Shown: in pieces, positions 11,976 through 22,435 of the stretch
Position numbering within the stretch: position 1 is the stretch's first letter
Layout of the letters: each line of letters opens with the position of its first letter
From: Litsea cubeba
Taxonomy: Eukaryota; Streptophyta; Magnoliopsida; Laurales; Lauraceae
Reading direction: 5' to 3'
Assembly (NCBI GenBank): GCA_012931725.1
Contig: CM022949.1
Location: 32,936,258-33,000,257, forward strand
DNA: 64,000 nt
The notes under the pieces: model-generated
What the model was told of the DNA's origin: nothing
Seen by the model: the letters and a program-made list of their open reading frames with translations, nothing else
Database searches by the model: none
Translations under genes and position numbers: made by a program

Positions 11976-14044
11976 TGTAATAACCTGAGTACTTGGGCCT
12001 AGGATTGGTCTGGCCCAGGTAGTATTTTAGTTATAACTTGGCCCAAGTTATAATGGAAGTAGAAGTCCTGGACTTTTAGTAAACTTAGCTATCCCATGTG
12101 AGAGAGATTGGGAAAGAATGGAGTTGTAAAACAACTCTAAATAGGAAGTTAGAAGTAATTAGAATTCCCATCTTTCCTTTATATATAGAGAACCAACGAC
12201 CCTTATTGATATATCATCTTCATTGGAGGAAAAAGTCTGAGAGCAAAGAATTGTGGATTTCAATTTAGGAGAAGGAGAGGAAGGCGGCTGCTGATGTCAA
12301 GTTCGCATTCAAAGGCGACGATCGTGTATCAAAGGTGAGTGAATCTTCTTAATTACTCTTTAATGATGTCCCAGACGATTAATAATTGTGAATTAAACCT
12401 ACTAATTAGGGTGAATTCTGTTTTTGTCAATAGAAGCATGTTATATGGCCATTGGAATGATATGAATGGTAGTGAATGCAAATCCAGGGAAATCCATCAA
12501 ACAGGAAATTGTTTGATGGGATTCGGAAGCATGTCGTCAGTAGCACAGAATGTAGTTTAGGGATAATGGGACCCATCAGTGGACCTGATCTGAGATCAGA
12601 CCACACATCTCTTGTAGGAACTCTGGGCGACCCATGTGGAGTTGGATATCTGTAATTTGAACCAGTGGGACCCAGGCGTGAAAGGGGAATGAATTCTGTT
12701 ATGATCGTTTGTAGTTATGGGACCCACTACATGATCTGATCAAGGATAAAGACCACACATCTATTAGAAGACCCTTGGTCGACCATGGTGTAGTTGGACA
12801 TCTGGGGTGTGGAACAAAGGGGACCCACTGACCAGTAACTCAAGAGATTTCAAGCGTGATTTGTTATGGAATACGTTTTGAGTTTGTGGGCCCCAGTGAG
12901 TGATCTAATGATGAATCAGAATCATTGGAGTGATGCATCAGCCTTGGGCGACCATGACCTAGAGGGCTGATCTTGGTTTAACCAAGTGGGACCCATTGGA
13001 TTTACTAAAAGGATCAGACGTGTATTATTCTTGTATATGTTGCTGTAGATAGATCAATTTGAGAAGGAAGTCTATGTATGGAAATAGACTTGGAATATGT
13101 GTAGAAATAATAATTAACTTCCTTACTTAAGTGAAATTAAGTTTTGTGATCAATGTTTAATTAACTATGATTAATTAAATATACTGTGATTGATTATTAT
13201 GATGCAAAGTTGTATTACATATAGTGTGGGCCCACTATATCACTCTATACCAATTTTGATAAGAAGTGGGGCAACAACCAGTGAAGTGTGTGTGGGTTGG
13301 GTCCACACTAATGTTGTGTAAATTATTAATAATGGAATTTAATTACTGTATGATTATGAGATATGATGCATTTGGGTTTCATATGTTGGACTTGTGTCCG
13401 GATGATAGATGACTTCGGGCCATGGTGGCCGTTATAGCGGCTGGTCCTTAATGGACGTGAGGAGCCATTATGATGGCTGGTCCTGGATGGACGTGCCTGA
13501 TGAGACAGGGTCATTGCGATCGGTATACATGTATACGATAAGGCCTTTGGGGCGAGGTAATGTGCATGGGCACGGATTTGTATGTGAAAGAATCTCAATA
13601 ATATTTGATTATTGATTTAGAGCTGCTAAAATTATGTGATGTTATGTTTTATGTGATTTTGTGTAATTAGGAATATTCATTCACCAGTAGTACTGATGTT
13701 GTGTTACCCCCTTCAGGTAATCATGTTGCGGGTGGGACAGAGCGGAACGATGTTCAGCACGTAGATTTCAACATGCGTGGCTGACAAGAGATAACGAGAA
13801 AAGACAATATAGTAGATAAGGGGGATTAGCCCTTGCTTAGGAAAGTTATTTAATGTTTTAGTACATTATTGATGCAGACAGAACATATTAAAGTATGAGT
13901 ATCTATAACTCATTGATTAATTGAAATAATTATTTGATTTAAATGCCAAATGCTTATGAGAATTATTTGATGAATATATGGTAAATATTACCAAGTTATC
14001 ACGATCCAGAGATCTGACAGGGCCCTAGAATTTGGGTCGTGACA
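11976..14044 (+). repeat. 5' LTR of gypsy element
   Basis: It runs TGTAATAACC to GGGTCGTGACA and matches the 3' LTR throughout. A TATA box (TTATATATAG, 12,179-12,188) should drive genomic RNA. Over the first about 300 aligned bases I count seven substitutions, six of them transitions, and two single-base indels relative to the 3' LTR. It lacks about 27 bp that the 3' LTR has near 20,134-20,166. It contains three imperfect repeats starting GGGACCCA/GGGCCCC at about 12,568, 12,719 and 12,888. Confidence 0.95.
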
Positions 14045-14047
14045 AAG

Positions 14048-14060
14048 TGGTATCAGAGCA
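14048..14060 (+). other. Primer binding site (initiator Met tRNA) of gypsy element
   Basis: TGGTATCAGAGCA starts three bases after the 5' LTR and is complementary to the 3' end of plant initiator methionine tRNA, the usual minus-strand primer of chromoviruses. Confidence 0.92.
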
Positions 14061-14203
14061 TAAGGTTTTGGGCAATTAAAAGAATTAGCAACCCATAGGC
14101 CACGTGGTGAGGACGTTGGGGTGTCAACGGTAGAGACTAAAGTAAGATTTGTAGTTATTGATCTTTTAGCTCACAATTTTCTTTTTGCAGAGAAACTAAG
14201 ACA

Positions 14204-15470
14204 ATGGCTAACGCTGTGGGAAACGAGAATGAGAGCAACAATATTCAGCAGAACAATGGGAGTATGGAAATGCCGGAGTACGTCCGGCAAATGTTTGAAA
14301 GTTTTATGAAAGCGTACACGCAGGTTCAAGAACAGATTTCAGCTATTCATCACCTCCAAAGTGAGAATGGCGAGGGAAACAACAATAACAAAGGTGGATC
14401 GGGTGAAAGCAGCAATAACGGAGGCAGAAATCGTGAGAGGGATACTCTATACAAGAGATTCAACGAATTCGCCAAAATGTTTTGAAGAAACCACTAACCC
14501 ATGGGATGCAAACAAGTGGGCAGAAAACATATGGAAGGCATCTTCAAGGTCATGGGATGTACTGAACAACATAAAACTATATTAGCAGCGTTCAAACTAG
14601 AAGGCGATGCGAAGGAGAGTGGTGGAAAGCAGCCAGAGAGTCCTTTAATGGGTAAGAAGCAGAGATCACCTGGACCTTCTTCAAGCGCGAATTTATAAAG
14701 AAGTTTATACCGGATCATATTCGGGCTCAGAAGAAGAGAGAGTTTGAAACATTGGTGCAAGGCAACCTTACTGTAGAGACATTGCAGAGACATAGTGGCT
14801 ACAGAAGAGGAAAAGATAGAGCGATTTGTTAATGGCCTGAGACCAGACATTAAGAAAGACGTGAAGCTGCACGAGCCGAAGACTTATGCAGAGGCTCTAA
14901 AGAAAGCTTTCGTTTCGAAGAAACAATTGAAGATATAAAGAGAGAAACCCAATTGGTGACAACAGAAGGCAAATCAGAAAATTATAAACACCAGTTTCTA
15001 ACAAGAAACAGAAAACTGGAGCTAAACCAGTTTGCAATCACTGTGAGGGATCCCATGAAACAAGTCAATGTCGAAAGAAATCTGGTGTGTGCTTCGGTTG
15101 TGGAAAAGGTCATAAAGTAAAGGACTGTCCGGAGGCTAGGGAGAGAAATCAGACCAAACGAAAAGGCGGATGTTACGGTTGTGGGCAGGAAGGACACTAG
15201 GTTAAGGACTGTCCTAGGAAGCAAGGAAGGAATCAGAACCAGATACAAGGACAGCCATTTAGGCAAAATCAGCAGGATCGTCAACAGGAGCGTCCACAGA
15301 ACCAGCGTCCCTACCAACAAAATCAGACATACCAGCACCGAGGAAATCAGCAGAACCCACCTCAGGGTCAATATTACAATCAGGAAGGCAGGAACAATCA
15401 AGGGGGGAACCAAGCTGGGCAACAACACAAAATGGGAGAGTCTTTGCTCTGACCATCAGGATGCGGAAGC
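14204..15470 (+). pseudogene. gag: gag of gypsy element (frameshifted)
   Basis: The start ATG at 14,204 opens MANAVGNENES and an Asn/Gly-rich N-terminus. The capsid-like region is split between frames: RFNEFAKM, then DANKWAE, then VMGCTEQHKT and AAFKLEGDAKE, which match plant retrotransposon gag. Three zinc-knuckle-like motifs follow near 15,030-15,205: CNHCEGSHETSQC, CFGCGKGHKVKDC, and CYGCGQEGH with a stop before VKDC. The first two have one residue fewer than the CX2CX4HX4C consensus. A Gln/Asn-rich tail follows. Several frameshifts and at least one stop break it. Confidence 0.85.
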
Positions 15471-15870
15471 AGCCAATAATGTGGTTGAGGGTATGGTTTT
15501 AATTTCCAATCATGAAGCTAGTACTTTATTCGATTATGGTTCAACGCACTCTTTGTGTTTCTCATACTTTTGTTGCTAAGATAGGAAACACCCCCTCAAC
15601 TTTGACTCATGCATTGGTAGTGTCAACACCCACGGGTGAACACATTCGTACTAGCACCAATTGTATAATTGTATGCTAGAAATTGAACAAGTTCAGATGC
15701 CGGCAGACCTGATAGTGTTAAATATGGATGACTTTGATGTTATATTGGGAATGGATTGGCTTGCTAGGTATCGGGCTATTTTAGATTGCTTTAACAAAGT
15801 AGTCCAGTTTAACTTGGAGGGATTTACTCATGTTAGTTTGGAGGGAAAAGGAAACCTGTTAGGTCAATAG
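15440..15870 (+). pseudogene. Aspartic protease region of gypsy element
   Basis: The frame at about 15,470-15,570 reads EGMVLISNHEASTLFDYGST, where retroviral-type proteases have the catalytic D-S/T-G. Here Tyr replaces Ser/Thr (DYG). A second block (15,661-15,870) has DLIVLNMDDFDVILGMDWLA, the conserved flap-to-core segment DVILGMDWL. The two blocks are separated by frame changes. Altered active site plus frameshifts make activity unlikely. Confidence 0.8.
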
Positions 15871-15989
15871 TCATCTCAGCCATCAAAGCCGTTGAGCTAC
15901 TAAGGAGTGGGTGCACAGGCTTTATAGCTTTTATCTCAGAGGATAAACAGAAACCAAGATTAGAAGATACCTTGTTGTTAGGGAATTTC

Positions 15990-17330
15990 CCGATGTATTT
16001 TTGGATGATTTACCTGGGTTACCCACAATTCGAGGAGTCGATTTTACTATTGAGTTAATGCCGGGAACAACCTCGATTTCTAAGGCTCCTTATCGAATGG
16101 CGCCTACGGAACTGAAGGAACTCAAGGATCAATTGGAGGAGTTATTAGACAAGGGACTTATCCGACCTAGCGTGTCTCCATGGGGAGCACCGGTGTTGTT
16201 TGTGAAGAAGAAGGATGGAACCCTGAGAATGTGTATTGATTATAGACAGTTAAATCAGGTGACTATCAAGAACAAGTACCCTCTACCCCGCATTGATGAA
16301 TTGTTTGACCAACTACAAGGTGCGAAATACTTTTCCAAGATTGATCTCAGATCTGGCTACCATCAGCTAAGAGTGAGGGAGGAAGACATTTCCAAGACGG
16401 CATTTCGGACGCGGTATGGTCACTACGAGTTTTTAGTCATGCCTTTCGGTTTGACCAATGCCCCAGCCGCATTCATGGCATTGATGAACCAAGTTTTCCA
16501 ACCCTTTTGGATAAATTTGTGGTGGTATTCATCGATGATTTCTTGATTTACTCTAAGGAATGGCAAAGAACATGGAGAACATCTGCGTATCTCCTTACAG
16601 CTATTGAGGGATAACCAGCTTTATGCCAAGCTAAGCAAGTGTGATTTTTGGCTAAAACAAGTCACCTTTTTGGGCCACATTATTTCAGGAGAAGGATTAT
16701 CAGTAGATCCTACAAAAATTGAAGCAGTTGCGAATTGGAAACGACCTGCAAATGTGTCCGAAGTTCGAAGTTTTCTTAGGCTTGGCAGGCTATTATCGAA
16801 GGTTCGTGCAAGGATTTTCTACAATTGCTGGGCCACTCACCAGACAAACAAGGAAGGATGTCCCGTTTATTTGGAATGAGAACTGTGAAGCTAGCTTCCG
16901 AACTTTGAAAGGCAAACTCACATCTGTGCCAATGCTTACCCTCCCCGCTGGGAGTGGAGGATTTGTGATATACTATGATGCGTCGTTGCAAGGGTTAGGG
17001 TGTGTTCTATGTAGCATGAAAAAGTAATTGCGTATGCTTCCAGACGCTAAAAGTTCATGAAACAAATTATGCTATGCACGACCTTGAGTTAGCAACTGTG
17101 GTATTTGCATTAAAAATCTGGAGGCACTATCTTTACGGTGAAGAATTTGAAGTATATACCGATCATAAGAGCCTCAAGTATAATGTTTTCCTCAGAAGGA
17201 GTTGAAACTTGAGACAACGAAGATGGATGGAATTTCTCAAGGACTATGACTTCTCTATATTTATCATCCAGGAAAGGCGAATGTTGTAGCCGATGCCTTA
17301 AGTAGAAAATCAGCACAGATGGCTTGTTTG
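15990..17330 (+). pseudogene. pol: Reverse transcriptase and RNase H of gypsy element
   Basis: RT begins near DDLPGLPTIRGVDF and continues through PYRMAPTELKELK, WGAPVLFVKKKDGTLRMCID, KIDLRSGYHQ and MPFGLTNAPA in one 181-codon frame. The catalytic FIDD (16,528-16,539) lies in a different frame because a base is missing in a T run near 16,507. The frame shifts again near 16,780 before LAGYYRRFV. RNase H shows YYDASLQGLG (about 16,970), VYTDHKSLK (about 17,152) and ADALSRK (about 17,293), with further breaks between. All catalytic blocks can be recognised, but no continuous polyprotein remains. Confidence 0.9.
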
Positions 17331-18689
17331 ACATCTGAGTGGAGATTGCTTGAAGAGATCAAAGACTTGGATGTTAACTTATGGTCTCTTGACAACAAAG
17401 TATTATTGGGAAGCTTCAAGGTTCAACCCGAATTAATACAAAGAATAAGGATCACTAGCGTGACAATAAAGCATTGGCATATATCTTCGATAAGATGACA
17501 ATAAACCAGATTTCTCTCTATTGTTAGTGGTGTATGATATTTCCTAGGCAGACTCTGTGTACCAATGTTTCGAGAAATCAAAGATGAAATTTTGAAAGAA
17601 GCACATCATATAAGATATACTATCCATCCAGGGAGTACTAAGATGTATCAGAATTTCAAAATCAGATTTTGGTGGGTCGGCATGAAAATGATGTCACCTA
17701 GAATTTGTCGGCCGTTGTTTTTACATGTCACAAGTGAAGGCTGATCATAGGAAGCCGAGGGGGGGGGGGTTACTACAGTCGTTGCCAATACCCCGAATGG
17801 AATTGGGAGCGTATTACTATGGATTTTATTCCGGATTTCCTAGAACTTCAAGGCACACGAAAGAATTTGGGTAATCGTGATCGATGGACCAAATCGGCAC
17901 ACTTTTTACCACTGAAAGGAAAAAACTAGGATGGAAACAAACTAGCCAAAACTTATGTTCGGGAAATTATAAGGTTACATGGCATTCTAGCATCAATTGT
18001 ATCAGACAGAGACACTAGATTTGTTTCACAATTTTGGAAAAGCTACAAAAGGCTATGGGTACCAAACTGCATTTTAGCAACTGCATATCACCCCCAGACA
18101 GACGGGCAAACAGAAAGAACAAATCAAACGTTGGAGGACAATGCTTCGAGCTTGTGCCATAGATTTCAAAGACAGTTGGGATGAGCAGTTACCACTGGCA
18201 GAGTTTGCTTATAACAATAGCTATCATTCGAGTATTCAGATGGCTCCTTTTGAGGCCTTGTATGGCAGGAGTTGTCGTTCTCCGATTTGTTGGGAGGAAG
18301 TGGGCGATCAACGAATTTTAGGCCTGAATGGGTGCAAACTTCTACAGAGAATATTAAGAAAATTCGGGATAGATTAAAGACTGCTCAGAGTCGCCAGAAG
18401 AGTTATGCTGACAAACGCCGAAGAGAATTGGAATTTATGGTGGGTGACTCAGTATTCCTAAAGGTCTCTGCAACGAAGGGAGTGATGCAATTTGGCAAGA
18501 AGGGAAGCTCAGCCCGAGATACATTGGACCATTCAAGATTACAGGACGTGTGAGCGATGGGAATGCTTATGAACTGGACCTACCATCACAGTTAGCTGGA
18601 GTTCACAAAGTGTTTCATGTGTCAATGCTGAAGAAATATGAACCAGACCCATCTCATGTGCTTGATCTTGTGTCAATGGATCTACAACC

Positions 18690-19213
18690 TGTGACGCCCC
18701 GGAGTCCCACATCGACTATAGAGAGGAAAGTGATTGGGATTATAGTAGAGCTTACACCCTTACCTAGCATGAGGCCTGTTGATGGGTATGAAGCCATCAG
18801 AAACAAAACCGTGAGGCCAATGGACCAAAGCGGACAATATCATGCATGGGTAAGGGTTGGGGCGTTACAAATGGTATCAGAGCCGACTCTCGACTAGTTC
18901 GAGTGTGGGTCCCCTGCCGTGGTCTGGTGCAAGTGGGTGGGCTTCCATGTGGGGCGGGCCAAGAGGGCTGGCAGGCTACAGGGGCTGGCAGGCTACTGCA
19001 CAAGGACGTGGCAGCCTTAAGGGGGGTGGAATGTGACGCCCCCGGAGTCCCACATCGACTATAGAGAGGAAAGTGATTGGGATTATATGTAGAGCTTACA
19101 CCCTTACCTAGCATGAGGCCTTTTGATGGGTTGAAGCCCATCAAAAATAAAACCGTGAGGCCAGTGGGCCAAAGCGGACAATATCATGCATGGGTAAGGG
19201 TTGGGGCGTTACA
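18690..19213 (+). mobile_element. TRIM (miniature LTR retrotransposon) nested in gypsy integrase
   Basis: A 524-bp element lies between 5-bp target duplications CAACC (18,685-18,689 and 19,214-19,218). LTR1 is 18,690-18,869 and LTR2 is 19,032-19,213; both run TGTGACGCCC to GGGGCGTTACA. A Met-tRNA primer site (TGGTATCAGAGC, 18,872-18,883) follows LTR1 after two bases, and a polypurine tract AAGGGGGGTGGAA (19,019-19,031) precedes LTR2. Only about 160 bp lie between the LTRs and none is coding. This is the TRIM architecture. It carries no visible 5S rRNA, so it is not a Cassandra element. It must be moved by enzymes from another element. Confidence 0.93.
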
Positions 19214-19423
19214 CAACCTAATTTATCATATGAGGAGAGACCTGTTGCAATCTTAGACACCAAGGACATGGTGTTACGGCGACGAACGGTCAGACTAATT
19301 AAGGTGCTATGGACACATCATGATCCAAAGGAGGCTACCTGGGAGCTCGAGGACGATGTTCGGAGCAAGTATCCACATCTTTTTCTCACAGGTATGATTT
19401 CAATTTGGAGGGCCAAATTTTCC

Positions 19424-19436
19424 AAGGAGGGGAGTA
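19424..19436 (+). other. Polypurine tract of gypsy element
   Basis: CAAGGAGGGGAGTA lies directly before the 3' LTR and is the expected plus-strand primer for reverse transcription. Confidence 0.85.
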
Positions 19437-21526
19437 TGTAATATCCTGAGTACTTGGGCCTAGGATTGGTCTGGCTCAGGTAGTATTTTAGTTATAGCTT
19501 GGCCCAAGTTATAATGGAAGTAGAAGTCTTGGACTTTTAGGTAAACTTAGCTATCCCACGTGAGAGAGATTGAGAAAGAATGGAGTTGTAAAACAACTCT
19601 AAATAGGAAGTTAGAAGTAATTAGAATTCCCATCTTTCCTTTATATATAGAGAACCAACGACCCTTATTGATATATCATCTTCATTGGAGGAAAAAAGTC
19701 TGAGAGCAAAGAATTATGGATTTCAATTTAGGAGAAGGAGAGGAAGGCGGCTGCTGATGTCAAGTTCGCATTCAAGGGCGACGATCGTATATCAAAGGTA
19801 AGTGAATCTTCTTAATTACTCTTTAATGATGTCCCAGACGATTAATAAATTGTGAATTAAACCTATTAATTAGGGTGAATTCTGTTTTTGTCAATAGAAG
19901 CATGTTATATGGCCATTGGAATGATATGAATGATAGTAGAATGCAAATCCAGGGAAATCCATCAAACAGGAAATTGTTTGATGGATTCAGAAGCATGTTG
20001 TCAGTAGCACAGAATGTAGTTTAGGGATAGTGAGACCCATCAGTGTACCTGATCTGAGATCAGGACCACACATCTCTTAGAGGAACTCTGGGCGACCCCA
20101 TGTGGAGTTGGATATCTGTAATTTGAACCAGTGGGACCCACTGTTCAACAGATTTAAAGAATTCCAGGCATGAGAAGGGAAAGAATTCTGTGCTGATCGT
20201 TTGTAGTTGTGGGACCCACTACATGATCTGATCAAAGATCAAGACCACACATCTATTAGAAGACCCTTGGTCGACCATGGTGTAGTTGGAATTTGGGTGT
20301 GGAACAAAGGGGACCCACTGACCAGTAACTCAAGAAATTTCAGGCGTGATTTGTTATGGAATACGTTTTGAGTTTGTGGGCCCCAGTGAGTGATCTAATA
20401 ATGAATCAAAATCATTGAGTGATGTATTAGCCTTGGGCGACCATGACCTAGAGGGCTGATCTTGGTTTAACCAAGTGGGACCCATTGGATTTTACTAAAA
20501 GGATCAGACGTGTATTATTCTTGTATATGTTGTTGTACAGATAGATCAATTTGAGAAGGAAGTCTATTTATGGAAATAGACTTGGAATATGTGTAGAAAT
20601 AATAATTAACTTCCTTACTTAAGTGAAATTAAGTTTTGTGATCAATGTTTAATTAACTATGATTAATTAAATATACTGTGATTGATTATTATGATGCAAA
20701 GTTGTATTACATAGTGTGGGCCCACTATATCACGCTATATCAATTTTGATAAGAAGTGGGGCAACAACCAGTGAAGTGTGTGTGGGTTGGGTCCACACTA
20801 ATGTTGTGTAAATTATTAGTAATGGAATTTAATTACTGTATGATTATGAGATATGATGCATTTGGGTTCATATGTTGGACTTGTGTCCGGATGATAGATG
20901 GCTTCGGGCCATGGTGGCCGTTATAGCGGCTGGTCCTTAATGGACGTGAGGGGACATTATGATGGCTGGTCCTAGGATGGACGTGTCTGATGAGACAGGG
21001 TCATTGTGACCGGTATACATGTATACGATAAGGCCTTTGAGCGAGGTAATGTACATGGGCACGGATTTGTATGTGAAGAATCTCAATAATATTTGATTAT
21101 TGATTTAGAGCTGCTAAATTATGTGATGTTATATTTTATGTGATTTTGTGTAATTAGGAATATTCATTCACCAGTAGTACTGATGTTGTGTTACCCCTTC
21201 AGGTAATCATGCTGCGGGTGGGACAGAGCGGAACGATGTTCAGCACGTAGATTCAACGTGCGTGGCTGACAAGAGATAACGAGAAAAGACAATATAGTAG
21301 ATAAGGGGGATTAGCCCTTGCTTAGGAAAGTTATTTAATGTTTAGTACATTATTGATGCAGACAGAACATATTAAAGTATGAGTAGCTATAACTCATTGA
21401 TTAATTGAAATAATTATTTGATTTAAATGCCAAATGCTTATGAGAATTATTTGATGAATTATGGTAAGATTACCAAGTTATCACGATCCAGGGATCTGAC
21501 AGGGCCCCAGAATTTGGGTCGTGACA
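19437..21526 (+). repeat. 3' LTR of gypsy element
   Basis: It runs TGTAATATCC to GGGTCGTGACA, with a TATA box at 19,641-19,650. It follows the polypurine tract directly and is followed by the CTAAT target duplication. Confidence 0.95.
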
Positions 21527-21531
21527 CTAAT

Positions 21532-21979
21532 TGACTCCATGCCTGGAAATTGACCAAGATTGAAAGGATCCATCCGTCCAACAGCTGGCCATTATTCTGT
21601 TGATTGTGGATCCTTGCTTCCATTCATCCTTCTGCCTGTTGAACAATTAGGTTTCTTCAACCCAAAATCTTTTTGCAGTAGACCCATCACTTAAATAGTC
21701 TGGATGACGATATGAGACCAATGCACAAAGTCCAGGCTCAAGAATACTGTGAGTATCCACAAATTGAGGATCATATGAGCCCATTTTGAAGTTCAACGGA
21801 CCTAGGGAAAGAGGGAAAAGCATCACTACATGCACTTGACAGCACAAGAAATAAAATAAAATGACTAAAAATCATATTCACATATAATCAGCTGAGTCAC
21901 ACCATACTAATGAGTAACCACATGGCGTCAGCAAGACCATCTGAACCAATTGACCAAGGATTGAGCATCACATGTTAAA
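21532..21979 (+). repeat. Module A1, remainder after gypsy insertion
   Basis: This continues the A module and matches A2 at 45,569-46,017 (TGACTCCATGCCTGGAAATT onward). Similarity stops at 21,979, sixteen bases before the CCMH stop codon on the other strand. No gene of its own. Confidence 0.9.
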
Positions 21980-21994
21980 TCCCCACTTCCTTCT

Positions 21995-22365
21995 CTAGGG
22001 TGGAAGGGGTGTCAGGATGTCAAGCATTGTTTCCCTCTCCCTCGGAGTCAATGCCACTCCTCTCAAAAGGTTCAATGCCATGATGTGGACAGTGTTCTTA
22101 TGCCTGTGCTTCTGGTAAGCCCACACGTCTGCTGCTCCAGCAATCATGAACTGTACACAAATTAGTGAACTATTAGCAATTGATCTGAGGGGATAACACA
22201 TGTTTACGAGTAAAGTGGAAGCAGCCACACGACCGACATAACTAGTAAAACACAAAAATGTAACACATCTAGCCAAGAGGTCACAGATGGGACTGCATGC
22301 AAACTATCGAAGTAGGGTGTTGAACAAACTTAGAAAGTGCATCAAACAGCTTTAAAAAGTGAGAT

Positions 22366-22435
<70 letters not shown>

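Larger units (their letters stand above)
17590..19436 (+). pseudogene. Integrase and C-terminal region of gypsy element, split by a TRIM
   Basis: The zinc-binding start reads EAHHIRYTIHPG (about 17,598); the following cysteines are degraded. Catalytic blocks are TMDFIPDFL (about 17,817; first Asp), IVSDRDTRF (about 17,995; second Asp) and HPQTDGQTERTNQTLED (about 18,090; Glu). Then come EQLPLAEFAYNNSYHSS, YGRSCRSP and a GVHKVFHVSMLKKY stretch. At 18,689 the frame is cut by the TRIM and resumes at 19,214, where QP-NLSYEERP and KEATWELEDDVRSKYPHLF complete the chromovirus-like C-terminus. Several frameshifts are present. The C-terminal class is judged by pattern only. Confidence 0.88.
11976..21526 (+). 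mobile_element. Ty3/gypsy LTR retrotransposon, complete but decayed
   Basis: A 9,551-bp element lies between perfect 5-bp target duplications CTAAT (11,971-11,975 and 21,527-21,531). Removing it and one CTAAT restores the sequence seen in A2 at about 45,560-45,575. It has LTRs of 2,069 and 2,090 bp, a Met-tRNA primer site, gag, then protease, RT, RNase H, integrase, a C-terminal region resembling that of chromoviruses, and a polypurine tract. The domain order and Met PBS place it in Ty3/gypsy; the C-terminal integrase region suggests the Tekay/Del group (inference). Frameshifts and stops in every domain make it non-autonomous. A 524-bp TRIM is nested at 18,690-19,213. Confidence 0.95.

Noticed and set aside
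13326..13615. Frames of 90 and 68 codons within the 5' LTR
   Set aside because: They arise from short internal LTR repeats (GGCTGGTCC, ATGGACGTG) and are not kept in the 3' LTR.
18690..19213. Cassandra-type TRIM carrying 5S rRNA
   Set aside because: The LTRs contain no 5S rRNA-like sequence, so the element is called a TRIM without further assignment.
22371..22434. GA run as a CRISPR-like or minisatellite array
   Set aside because: It is a plain dinucleotide microsatellite; no spacers. No CRISPR-like array was seen anywhere in the window.
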